From positions 6,324,001 to 6,388,000 of the forward strand of contig OX328109.1 in NCBI GenBank assembly GCA_946811185.2: DNA of 64,000 bases, read 5' to 3'. Shown here one piece after another: positions 55,471 to 64,000 of this stretch (positions are counted from its first letter, which is position 1; the number at the start of each line of letters is the position of its first letter). A program made the translations under genes and the position numbers. Below the pieces are notes generated by a model. It saw only the letters and a program-made list of their open reading frames with translations. It searched no databases and was not told the DNA's origin. Source of the DNA: Hippopus hippopus (Eukaryota > Mollusca > Bivalvia > Cardiida > Cardiidae).

Positions 55471-55618
55471 AATATTTGGGGTGCACTGTATATTTAGAAT
55501 ATTCTGGTTTACTGGATAAAGCCAAATGTTTTAGAAGAGTTTGAAAAAAAAAAAAATACTCCAGGTAGTTATTCAAGAATGACCTATTAGGCCCTAAGAT
55601 AATTTTTCTAATTCAACA

Positions 55619-55653
<35 letters not shown>

Positions 55654-56339
55654 TAATAATAATAATAATGAAAATGATAATAATAATACAAAACTGAGAG
55701 AAATACAACAGATTCGTAATTTTATGACATACAAAATATACAAAATATATTTAAAAACAATATTACATAAAAGAAATAATCACGTGAAGCGCTCGACCTA
55801 TCACACTGAGTTATGCAAATCACGTGACGAACAGTTACCAATCGAAAACGTTGTATGATACAAAAATGAACAGAATGGATTGTTTTATACAATGAAACAA
55901 TTCAATAAGAACTATACAGAATGATACTTCATATCGGCACTTTAAAGATTAAAAGTTTTGTAGTTAAAGGGTGCATTCAGATTTTTATATAAATATCACT
56001 AAATTTTAAGTGATTTATCATTAAATTAAGTTAAGCCATGGTTGACATACCATCATCAGTAAAGAAAAAAAGACAAATGCAAGAACAAAAAAAAAGTTCA
56101 AGTGGCATTTTTAATGGGCTAGGTAGCCTCGTAAGGTATTTTTAGATTTCGCGCCAAAACTTCGCCAGACTCTGTGGGAATATTAACGATTATCGCAACG
56201 ATTTATTTGTCGTATTTGAATAAGAACGACGACGTCATGTTTGATTAAAAGCTACAAAAGGATAATTTACACTCCATATTTGCACCATCGGACTGTATAT
56301 AATCACTCAGGTTTTTTAGGTTTGCAGGGAAAAGTATAT
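55471..56339. other. Spacer with AAT microsatellite
   Basis: 55618-55690 is an imperfect TAA run. The rest has CACGTGA motifs at about 55783 and 55820 but no recognised element or gene. Confidence 0.5.
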
Positions 56340-56590
56340 TTGAGCCATGCTCTGTGAAAAGAGGTCTTATGAACTTGCAAAAAGTATCGACCAACGCAGG
56401 CTGGCACGGACGAAACTTTTGCCATTTATAAATTTTGGAAATTTTCTGTGTGCCAAAGGACCATCCTACATCATGATGCTGTCGGTTCTGCGACAAAAGA
56501 CATTTTATGGATCCAGAATTACAGGATAACTTTATTGGTATAATGCATCACGGTGATATATTAACCCCCTTTTCATAGAGCATGGCGCAT
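56340..56590 (+). mobile_element. Family G, +, hairpin lost
   Basis: TGAGCCATGCTCTGTGAAAA start, CTTTTCATAGAGCATGGCGC end, internal GTGTGCCAAAGGACCATCCT. The hairpin is reduced to CAACGCAGGCTGGCACG. Confidence 0.78.
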
Positions 56591-57014
56591 TTATATGTAT
56601 CAGTGTGTATCAAAAATTCTTAATTTGCAGCTAAAAAATCTAAAAAAGAAATGAGTCCCATATAACACGAAAAAGAAATTTGATCGAAAGACACTAAGAA
56701 ATATGACGACTTGCCTAAAATTTAGGGGATACTTTTTAGATTAAAAAAATGATTATAATAACAAAATACACAAAGAACAAACATTTAAAGGAAAAAGAAG
56801 ATATTGTTTTTTCAACGATATGAAAATAATGTGGCGAAAAAGAGATACTGCTTGTTATAATTAAATGATTCTTTTTCCCATAATGCTTTATAAAGATGTA
56901 AACTGAAGTACGAGCAGTAATAGGTAGAAAAAAAAAAGTTTGAGGTCAAAGTGATTGCCATAGTCTGCTGAATGCACACACTTGTAAGTCTATCCTAAAC
57001 AATATATATTGCTT
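56591..57014. other. Spacer with H relics
   Basis: 56820-56900 has GTGGCGAAAAAGAGATACTG and TTCTTTTTCCCATAATGC, a decayed H hairpin. Otherwise unassigned. Confidence 0.4.
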
Positions 57015-57100
57015 CTTCACTCTTTACCAAACGACAAAGTTTTAGACTTATCGAAATTGAAAGCATTTGCACTATATACCGTCATGGGAAAAATATGAAT
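57015..57100 (-). mobile_element. Family H left-half, minus
   Basis: CTCTTTACCAAACGACAAAG and GAAATTGAAAGCATTTGCAC only. Confidence 0.6.
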
Positions 57101-57181
57101 ATTCTAATAGCACATTCTAATGTCTTAGTTTCGGATTCGGTTCATACATCTGAAGAAATGCATCCATATTATCCAAATTAA

Positions 57182-57393
57182 TATGAACCATGCTCTCTGG
57201 CAAAAGGGGGTTTAATGCATCTTCGTGATGCATTATACCAAGCAAGTCATCACATAATTATGGATCCATAAAATCTATTTAGTCTACCGATCTATTGGAT
57301 CTATAGGCAGGAATGGTCCTTGGACACGCTGGAAATTTACCAAGAGCAAAAAGTTTCGACTCAGGTCACACACAGAGCATGGCTCATATTTAT
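57182..57393 (-). mobile_element. Family G, minus, hairpin and right end lost
   Basis: GAACCATGCTCTCTGGCAAA start, TGCATCTTCGTGATGCATTA, and ATAATTATGGATCCATAAAA. It jumps from GACTCAGGTCAC to CAGAGCATGGCTCAT, removing one hairpin arm. Confidence 0.75.
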
Positions 57394-57488
57394 GGGCGTA
57401 TCATTTAGTTTAGCAAGATTTTAAAACTGGCCAAAAATGATTGTCTTGATGTTCTTTCTAATATCAAAAGTAATATTAATCTTAACAC

Positions 57489-57533
57489 GTCGACCCAGGG
57501 ATCTTATATGTGTATATACGATCCCTGGTCGAC
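57489..57533. repeat. Hairpin below the fibrinogen-domain exon
   Basis: GTCGACCCAGGGATC pairs with GATCCCTGGTCGAC (one-base bulge) around a 16-base loop. It starts 49 bp beyond the stop codon on the minus strand. Could be a 3' UTR structure or a small element. Confidence 0.6.
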
Positions 57534-57581
57534 CGAAGTGCACACCGTCAAGTAGATTTGGGTAGACTAGCTTTTCAAACC

Positions 57582-58003
57582 TCATTCGAGAATTTTGATT
57601 TTTTCCGTAGGCTTGATCATCATTTCAACGAAGCGCAGCGAAGAATACGAATGAATTGAATTCCACTGGATTCCGTTTCTCACGAAATAGTTTTGGTGGG
57701 AACCATTCTGATAGTATTTTCCGTTAAGATGGCTCTCAAAACAATCATTGAACCACCATCCTCCCCCGTAATGCTCCGCACAGTTGTCATAGAAACGATT
57801 GTCATTGTCGTTATCACGTGTACTAAACGGCATCCCGTCATGCGTTCTCCAGTATGACGTCAGACAGTCTCCGGCATTTCCGTGGTAACCACTCACGTGC
57901 AGACGATATTTGTCCTTTTCGTCTGATACTCTGAATTTATCATATTCAGCAACATATTTCTTGCCATTCCATTCCTCCATGTCTATTTTTAGTCGAAAGT
58001 CAT
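57582..58003 (-). CDS. Fibrinogen-related protein, terminal exon
   Basis: Acceptor CTATTTTTAG on the minus strand, then 140 codons and TGA. It encodes the C-terminal half of a fibrinogen C domain: DFRLKIDMEEWNGKKYVAEY, then GDCL, and the calcium-site region RDNDNDNRFYDNCA, GGGWWFNDC and SHLNGKYY. The final conserved Cys pair (NCAEHY...FNDC) is present. Such proteins (ficolin-, tenascin- or FREP-like) are secreted lectins, often immune in molluscs. The upstream half (GGGW and EFWLGN motifs) was not found in the remaining 6 kb, so the gene either extends beyond the window, has a long intron, or is a fragment. The ligand class cannot be told. Confidence 0.88.
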
Positions 58004-58062
58004 CTAAAAATAGAAAAAAAAAAAGACTGTGAAGATAACAGGAACGATAGTAAAGTCCACTG

Positions 58063-58291
58063 TTAACCCTTAAGCAGACGATAAAATTTTAGCCTTGTCC
58101 AAATTGAAAGCATTTGCAGACGACAATTTCAATGTCACTCAAATGGTGCAATTTTTCTTTGATAGGGTAGAAAATATTGTGGGAAAAGGAGAAAATGCTG
58201 GTTACCAGCATTTTCTCCTTTTTCCACAATGTTTTCAAAAAGCTCCTTTCCCAGGGTTGTTATAAGTCGGCATTGGGCGGTAAAGGGTCAA
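58063..58291 (-). mobile_element. Family H minus copy
   Basis: TTAACCCTTAAGCAGACGAT start (TTAA 58063-58066), near-perfect palindrome with GGTTACC centre, and GGCGGTAAAGGGTCAAT end. It sits 60 bp upstream of the fibrinogen-domain exon in transcription order. Confidence 0.87.
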
Positions 58292-58558
58292 TTTTTTATC
58301 ACACAACAAAATTTTTGACTTGTCCAAAATCGAAGTATCTGCAGACGACAACTGCAGTTTGCGACAAGATTAATTCCTCTCTCATCGCTGATCATTGTTT
58401 CGACGATGTATATGTGGAAAATCAGCCAGTGGCTTGGGAAGAATATTGTACGAAGAACTAGTATAAGAAACTCCAGGAAAGCATGTATAGGTGCACTTGC
58501 AGTCTTTATATAACTGAAATTGTGTTAAAAACGGCGTTAAACACCATTCAAATAAACA
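58292..58558 (+). mobile_element. H left scrap followed by headless SINE-A
   Basis: 58292-58358 matches an H minus start (CTTGTCCAAAATCGAAGTAT). 58360-58558 is SINE-A body (TTAATTCCTCTCTCATCGCT, GGCGTTAAACACCATTCAAA). Confidence 0.68.
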
Positions 58559-58801
58559 TTAGTTATGCCTGGGCACCGTTCATTTTTAACTTTATTTTGA
58601 GCTAAAAAAGGTTAAGGGTACAGCCTTTTTGAGGTATATATGGTAAAAACGTGTGCACACTTTAGGATAAGATTTTAATGGATAGAAATGTCACTCAATT
58701 GAACTTCGACCTGCTTTACAAAAGAGTTGATAGATAAGCGTTGACAAAGAACATCTAATTTTCAAGAAAGATCAGAAAATCCCTTAACATCTAATAATAA
58801 T
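58559..58801. other. Spacer without recognised features
   Basis: No repeat or coding frame recognised. Confidence 0.35.
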
Positions 58802-58814
58802 AACAGTGATTATA

Positions 58815-59129
58815 TTGATTGATTGATTAATTGTATGGTGTTTAACGCCGTTTTCAACATTATTTCAGTTATATCACGGCGGCCAGTGCACCTATCCATG
58901 TTTTCCTGGAGACTCTTATACCAGTACTCAGCACAATTTTCTTTCCAAGCCACTGGCTGCTTTCCCACATAACCTTCGTCGAGACAGTGGTCAGCGGTGG
59001 GAGAGCAATGAATCCTGTCGCAATGACTATCATCAATCCTCGGAAAGAAATTGGCCGAGCCAGGCATCGAACCCACGACCCCATGTACTCAAGTCCTGCA
59101 CGCTACCGACTGAGCTACCGGGGCTCGGC
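58815..59129 (-). mobile_element. SINE-A, minus, with 13-bp target duplication
   Basis: TTGATTGATTGATTAATTG tail at its left; box B complement CATCGAACCCACG and box A complement CTACCGACTGAGCTACC at its right. AACAGTGATTATA is exact at 58802-58814 and 59130-59142. The youngest-looking SINE here. Confidence 0.94.
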
Positions 59130-59142
59130 AACAGTGATTATA

Positions 59143-59260
59143 ATCATAATGATAATGATGATGATGATGATGATGATACTACTAATACTACCAGTACTAC
59201 TTCAACCCTTACTTCTACTACTACTACTACTGCTAATAATAAAATTATCAAGGTTGCCTC
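59143..59260. repeat. ATG/TAC trinucleotide microsatellites
   Basis: GATGATGATGATGAT followed by ACTACTAATACTACC-type runs, directly after the SINE target duplication. Confidence 0.85.
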
Positions 59261-59480
59261 ATGTAGCTCGTCTGCCTCTCACACCACAGGTTCCTGGTTA
59301 GAATCTTATAATCCCATGATAGGGAGGTCATATTGTGGAACTAATTATCTGGTTATTAAGGCCAGACGGATCAAAGTATGCAGTCTGATCTGGGTCAACA
59401 TTGTTCGGTATTTTGTTAAGAATTCTAAACCAGTATAGCTTTGGAATTCCAAAATTTCTTTTATATACTGTTTCTTATTT
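59261..59480. other. Spacer with F hairpin scrap
   Basis: 59362-59410 has AGACGGATCAAAGTATGCAG and TCTGATCTGGGTCAACATTG, half an F stem. Confidence 0.45.
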
Positions 59481-59481
59481 T

Positions 59482-59645
59482 GTCTAATAACCGACTGAAT
59501 AATGAGGTAGACAGTTCCTCAGACATGCACAAAATTGACAGATTGAAAAATGTTTCGACCCATGTCAGTCTGCGCCGACTGCGCAGGCTGACCTGGGTTG
59601 ATACTTTTTGCAGATGCATTAAGCCCCCTTTTCACAAAGCATGAA
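59482..59645 (-). mobile_element. Family G, minus, 3' two-thirds
   Basis: Hairpin CCATGTCAGTCTGCGCCGA against CTGCGCAGGCTGACCTGG, then TTTTTGCAGATGCATTAAGC and CCTTTTCACAAAGCATG. Confidence 0.78.
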
Positions 59646-59668
59646 TTATTTTATCGTCGCTCTAAAGA

Positions 59669-59897
59669 TTAACTCATTACCAAACGACAAAATTTTAGAT
59701 TTGCCCAAATTCAAAGCATTTGCAGACGACAAAAGAAATCTGCTTCAAATGACGGGATTTGTCTTTGGAAGGGTAGAAAACATTGTGGGAAAAGGAGAAA
59801 ATGCTGGTTACCAGGATTTTCTCCATTTCCCACAATGTTTTCCAAAAGGCGTTTTCCTCAGTGTCATTAAAACACGGGATTGTAAGGTAAAGGGTTG
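59669..59897 (-). mobile_element. Family H minus copy, complete
   Basis: TTAACTCATTACCAAACGAC start and TAAGGTAAAGGGTTGAC end. Palindrome perfect except CAGGATTTTCTCCATTT on the right. Confidence 0.88.
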
Positions 59898-60240
59898 ACG
59901 GACAAAAAAATGAAAAAAAAAGATTTTTTTTTTACTAAATCTAAAGAGATAAATTAAAAATCCATCACTTCATGTTCGAGATAAATACTTTTTGTCGGCC
60001 AAAGTGGTTATAAAATTGAAAATTTGCTGATTAGAAGATAGGATATGTAAATTTGATTTTCAGTTAGGCTTTTCCATAGTTTGATAAAATGGCCTAGGTA
60101 AAGGGCTGAAGAACAAAAATGAAGATTGTTTTTTTTTTAATCTAGAAAGATAAATTAAAAATCCATCACTTTATGTTCGAGATAAATAATATTTGTCGGC
60201 CAAAGTGGCTATAAAATTGAAAATTTGCTGATTACAAATT
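59898..60240. repeat. Direct duplication of about 170 bp
   Basis: 59930-60060 and 60125-60240 share AAGATAAATTAAAAATCCAT, CACTTTATGTTCGAGATAAA and AAATTGAAAATTTGCTGATT. Unit is not seen elsewhere. Confidence 0.75.
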
Positions 60241-60246
60241 TGGATA

Positions 60247-60513
60247 TGACCCATGCTCTGGCAAAAAAGGGCTTAATGCATCTCTATGATCCACAGCACG
60301 AAGCAAGTCGTCACATAATTATGGATCCATAATATCCACTTGTTTTTTTTTAACAACCCATTTTATCATGAGGTAGACTAGTCCTTGGACATACAGGAAA
60401 TTGGCCAATAGCGAAAAGTTTCGGCCAAGGTCAGCCTACGCGGATTGCGCAGGCTGACCTGGGTCGATACTTTTCGCAGATGCATGAAGCCCCTTTTTCA
60501 CAGGGCATGACTC
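60247..60513 (-). mobile_element. Family G hairpin MITE, full length, minus
   Basis: CCATGCTCTGGCAAAAAAGG start and CCCTTTTTCACAGGGCATGA end. Hairpin AAGGTCAGCCTACGCGGA against TTGCGCAGGCTGACCTGG. Confidence 0.83.
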
Positions 60514-60639
60514 ATATGTATATTTGTTTTTCAAGTAGGCTTTCCTAAGTTTGATAAAACGGCCTACATAAAATTCCAAAGCCTATTAACAATAAAAAGA
60601 CATTGAGTTATGAATATATGTATCTCTTTACCATACGGC

Positions 60640-60817
60640 AAGCTGATCATTATTTCGATTATGGATATGTGGGAAAGCAGCTATATAGTAGCTTGGGATG
60701 AATATTGTGCGAAGTGCTGGTGACAGAAACTCTAGATAGGAAAGTATGCACATGTGCACTGGCCGCCGCGACATAACTGAAAAAATTTTTAAGATAGCGC
60801 TTAATACCATATAATTA
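60640..60817 (+). mobile_element. SINE-A, 3' half
   Basis: CTGATCATTATTTCGATTAT, GTGGGAAAGCAGCTATATAG, GTGCACTGGCCGCCGCGACA and TTAATACCATATAATTAAAC. Confidence 0.7.
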
Positions 60818-60847
60818 AACTATATAATGAGAGTTGGTTCAATTCGG

Positions 60848-61020
60848 AAGTCTTTACACACAACAAATTAAAATGTGATTCAAATACTAGGATTCGTTTA
60901 TAAAAGGACAGAAAACATTATGGAAAAAGGAGAAAACATAATGGTTTCGTCTTTTCCCACAATGTTTTTCTGAAATCCTTTTGTCTAAAAGTCGTTAACG
61001 CTCAAGATCATTACATAAAA
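60848..61020 (-). mobile_element. Family H, degenerate minus copy
   Basis: AACATTATGGAAAAAGGAGA with a remodelled centre (AAACATAATGGTTTCGTC) and CTTTTCCCACAATG; then GTCGTTAACGCTCAAGATC. Confidence 0.62.
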
Positions 61021-61085
61021 TCGCATGGAAATTCTCTTTAGGTAGACTATGACGTTTTATAATTTTCCCACGTGGCTCCATGTAT

Positions 61086-61352
61086 TTGAGCGGGCACTAC
61101 CAAAAGGGGTTTTAATGAACGCGTCTGTAAAAGGTATCGAACAAGTCAGTCCCAGCCAACGCAGTCCGCGCAGGCGGACCTGTGTCGACACTTTTTGCTT
61201 TTGGTAAATTTTCCTAATGTCTAATACCATTCTACCTCAGGATTCAGCCGGTTGCTAGAAAAAAACGGATCTTATAGATCCATAATTATATGATGATTTT
61301 GCTTGGCAAGTGCAATACGGAGATGCATTAAACCGCCTTTTGCCAGAGTGCA
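61086..61352 (+). mobile_element. Family G, +, full length, diverged
   Basis: TTGAGCGGGCACTACCAAAA start and CTTTTGCCAGAGTGCAGCTA end. Hairpin decayed (CAACGCAGTCCGCGCAGG). Confidence 0.75.
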
Positions 61353-61830
61353 GCTAATATACATACATGTATACGATCTGAAATAAGTTAGCCTTTAAGA
61401 TAATATTCTATTGAAAGATATCTAGAAAAATGTAATTGAGAGAGCTTTTTGCGAGTTTGATAACATTTTTCTTGACGACTTTAATGAAATCTTATCTCAA
61501 ACGCCAACGAATGTCAGATTGTTTTTATCAAATACATGTAAATGTATCTCTAGAATAAAGCGTGGTAAGTGTTCAAACTGCCTCGATGTAAATGAAATGA
61601 TATCGAAAATAGCATAACACACCATACAATCAAACACCTAAAAAATAATATAATATATTATGTTTATGATCAATAAGAAAGTCAAGTCTCTGCCCCTGTT
61701 CCTCTTTAACCTCAGTGTATATTATCAAACCGTTGAAATGCTGATATCTAACCGAGATAGGTGAGATAAGACATGTTGTATGAGATAAGATATCGTGGAA
61801 TGTCAACATACCTTACCCAATTATATTTTT
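61353..61830. other. Spacer with SINE-tail scrap
   Basis: 61595-61640 (GAAAATAGCATAACACACCA, TACAATCAAACACC) looks like a SINE-A 3' end. Otherwise unassigned. Confidence 0.4.
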
Positions 61831-61914
61831 GAGTGGCACTCACGCAAAAGGGGGTTTAATGCATCTTCGTAGTGCTTTATGTCAAGTAAGCCATCACATA
61901 ATTATGGATATATG

Positions 61915-62178
61915 GCCTGCAACACGCGAAAAGGTACATTCGGACATTTGCGTAAAATGTCGTCTCGGATCAGCCTGCGCAGTCCGCGCAGGCTAATCCG
62001 AAGCGACACTTTCCCTTTTTATGTAATTTTCTGTTTTGCGCAAGTCTACTGTAGCACAAAATCTAATGTAGTCGTAAAGTGCCGTCTCGGATTAGCCTGC
62101 GCGGACTGCGCAGGCTGATCCGAGACGACACTTTACGCAAATGTCCGAATGCCCCTTTTCGCGTGTTGCAAGCCAATA
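61915..62178. mobile_element. Family E element, full length, hairpin in each terminal repeat
   Basis: Terminal repeats of about 100 bp: GGCCTGCAACACGCGAAAAG at the left, CTTTTCGCGTGTTGCAAGCC at the right. Each holds its own hairpin (ATCAGCCTGCGCAGTCCGCG with CAGGCTAAT at the left; ATTAGCCTGCGCGGACTGCG with CAGGCTGAT at the right) flanked by CGTCTCGG and CGAGACG. About 60 bp separate them. Confidence 0.88.
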
Positions 62179-62202
62179 TTATGGAATTTATTTCGTTGAT
62201 AT

Positions 62203-62425
62203 TGTCACGGTAGATCACTTCTTCCTTACTGCATAGCTTCTTCCCGTATAAAATCAACACCTAACAACTGCGATGGGGAGAATTCTCTTTAGCTCAGTGG
62301 TTAAGGCGTTGGTCTTTTAAACCTCCATAAACGAGGATCTTTTCCGCACGAGTTCGAATCCCGCCAAGTGTGGTTTGTATTTGAGCTATGCATTTGTTGC
62401 GAACTTTCATGTTCGTAAGAATATG
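62203..62425 (+). mobile_element. SINE-D, third copy
   Basis: CACGGTAGATCACTTCTTCC start, tRNA-like CTTTAGCTCAGTGGTTAAGG with GAGTTCGAATCCCGCC, and GAGCTATGCATTTGTTGCGA. The best preserved tRNA-like boxes of the three. Confidence 0.78.
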
Positions 62426-62693
62426 GACACTAATTAATTATTGATGCATGAAATTTTATTTTATCCAGCATCATAAGGTAAACTGGTCCTTTGGCATGCA
62501 GAAAATGGACCAATAAGGAAAAAATTTCGATCCAAGTCATCCTGCGTGGACGGCCCTTTTACATAGAGAAAATTGACCAATAAGCAAAAAGTACTGACCG
62601 AGGTCAGCCTGCACGGACTGCGCAGGCTGACCTGGTCGATACTTTTGGCAAATGCATTAGATCCGCTTTCACAGAATACGACTTGTATATTTC

Positions 62694-62799
62694 AGGGAAA
62701 AGCCGATGAAAGTGGCGACAAATTTTCCATTTTGACAACGCCATCAGAACTTTCCTAAAAGAGCAATTTATTCAATACGTATAGAAATTGTATTTTACC
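62694..62799 (+). other. 5' leader of the 254-residue gene
   Basis: A TATTTCAG at 62687-62694 could be a splice acceptor for a 5' UTR exon starting GGAAAAGCCGATGAAAG. A short upstream frame (ATG 62706) ends in this leader. No TATA box is convincing. Confidence 0.3.
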
Positions 62800-63943
62800 A
62801 TGACAGAACGAGTGAGACGAAACGTCCGTCACCCTATAGCAAAACGTTACCCAGCGGAACCGCCGCCACGTATTGAAATGCAAATCCGACGTGGGGTCTA
62901 TGACGCACGTGACGACCCGTATGCATATAGTGACGTAGTGTGTGACTGTTTCCCGCGCACAAGCACGCATACAATACCATCCATGTTTTACGATAAGATT
63001 GTTTGCCCGCACAGCCACAAATGCCACATACAGCCGGCCCAAGAACACCAGTTTAATTATCCATGGACGACAGAGTCGTTAGGGCGGCGAAGAGAAGACG
63101 ACGAACTTAGTGACAGACTTTCTCTTATATCGGAGGAAGACGAACAACTACGCTTTACACCGCATCGTTCAAATTCCCGCCAACCTGACGAGCTATCGAT
63201 CAATACAGCGCCGCCATATTGGTTCAAACGTGAAGCGTATCCCCGCACACATGACCCGCCGTATACGGCGCCAGTGAATAATATGGACATTGTGACGGGT
63301 ACCAGAAAGGCGACGTCAATGAAAGACGTCAGGGATCCCGGATTTAGGACAGATGACGCCGAAATACAAGGACGACGTAATGTCAGTCGCTCAGGGATTC
63401 CGCAGCACAGTCGGCTTTCTAATAGACAGTTCACTGGAAATTATGTAGATCCAAGTACGTATGTTTTATGATAATATGTGAGCATCAGAAGTGTACGTAT
63501 AGCTTTCTGAATGACGTACACAGACAGCAAAATATAAGTAAGCTGGTTTAAACAAAGAGGGAGACATGGCTCCTTAACAAGCGCTGATTAATTAATTGAT
63601 TGACTCTATATCTACAAATATGACATTTTATGCCCTGCTGGTAACAGATTCGGAAAATGGTGTGGGATGAGAAACTGTTGCTTGGAACAGTGATATTTTT
63701 TTCCAAACCTTTATCTGTAAAATTTATATGACTTTTTCGTAAGTCTGATACATCCTGTAAACCAACGAGACAAATATTAATATAACTTGATTAACCCTTA
63801 ACTAAACAAGTTATTTCTTTTATTTATTTGCAGAAGATGGAAAGATCTATAGATATAATGTAAACTACGACGGAACGCCTAACCCACAAGCAAGTAGACA
63901 ACGCACTCAGAAACCAGCACGAAAACCCATGACAGCCACGTGA
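62800..63943 (+). CDS. Uncharacterised 254-residue protein, two exons
   Basis: Exons 62800-63454 and 63834-63943 join in frame (donor CCAA|GTACGT, acceptor TTATTTGCAG), giving 254 residues and TGA. The ATG at 62800 has A at -3 and is followed by TERVRRNVRHPIAKRYP; an in-frame TTG at 62788 is not a plausible start. The protein is Arg/Pro/Asp-rich and hydrophilic, without signal peptide or membrane segment. It has a C-x-C and C-x5-C cluster near residues 45-75 and an acidic stretch (EDDELSDRLSLISEEDEQ) near 100-120. The tail is basic (RQRTQKPARKP). I recognise no family. Conservation of the open frame, clean splice sites and locally higher GC support a real gene. Confidence 0.72.
63455..63833 (+). 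other. Intron of the 254-residue gene
   Basis: 379 bp, GTACGT to TTTGCAG. 63640-63690 may hold a worn H fragment (TGCTGGTAACAGATTCGG). Nothing else seen. Confidence 0.5.
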
Positions 63944-64000
63944 TAACGAATGTGCACTATATCCTATAAAAATTGCTTATATTTTAGAGGAAGAGACGGC

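Larger units (their letters stand above)
61831..62690 (-). mobile_element. Family G, minus, split by E and SINE-D
   Basis: Left part 61831-61914 (GTGGCACTCACGCAAAAGGG to ATAATTATGGATA) and right part 62455-62690 with a partial duplication of the TGCAGAAAATGGACCAATAA segment. Hairpin GAGGTCAGCCTGCACGGA against CTGCGCAGGCTGACCTGG. Everything between is later insertion. Confidence 0.75.

Noticed and set aside
57487..57535. Intrinsic transcription terminator
   Set aside because: The hairpin lacks a following T-run in the direction of the gene, and such terminators are not used by RNA polymerase II.
58987..59301. 104-residue plus-strand open frame
   Set aside because: It reads the antisense of SINE-A and then ATG/TAC microsatellites.
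4700..59898. Many short open frames whose translation contains [11 protein letters not shown] and HFLLFPQCF
   Set aside because: These are translations of the family H palindrome in either direction; the recurring peptide reflects the repeat, not a protein family.

Overview
The window is animal nuclear DNA and most likely comes from a bivalve mollusc. It is AT-rich, its genes are split by long introns with GT-AG borders, and about half of it is visible mobile-element debris. The case for a heterodont bivalve such as Dreissena rests on recollection of repeat families and was not searched: hairpin-bearing elements with GAGCCATGCTCTG ends, AGCTCCACTGGCC elements, and tRNA-headed SINEs with CAATCAATC tails.

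Positions 1-36228 (+) hold paxillin from exon 2 to the stop codon; the first exon lies upstream. Ten coding exons join in frame to 591 codons. They encode five LD motifs and four LIM domains, the layout of a focal-adhesion scaffold. The introns are packed with repeats, and seven of the ten visible 3' splice sites have a mobile element ending within about 100 bp upstream.

Positions 36229-57581 hold no confident host coding sequence. They contain a degenerate Tc1-like transposon (42781-44818) split by a retroposed SINE-like element, another TTAA-bounded element (45090-45755), many MITEs and SINEs, and an unusual array of about 18 short dyad units (52922-53340). A minus-strand exon at 57582-58003 encodes the C-terminal half of a fibrinogen-related domain. 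At the right end (62800-63943, +) a two-exon gene encodes a 254-residue protein I do not recognise.

The dominant repeat, called family H here, is a MITE of about 230 bp bounded by TTAA with TTAACYCTTTACCA ends. It carries an internal palindrome of 33+1+33 bp. Roughly seventy complete, partial or decayed copies are visible. Several differ from the consensus at the same position in both palindrome arms, so pairing is kept. Many copies sit end to end and share one TTAA. Families F and J also end in TTAA. Families E, F and G have different ends but similar TCAG-CTGC hairpins. Four SINE families (A-D) and a group with TTTTTAGCTC starts and CTCTTGTT ends make up most of the rest. All coordinates were read by eye; ends of degenerate repeats may be off by 5-20 bp.
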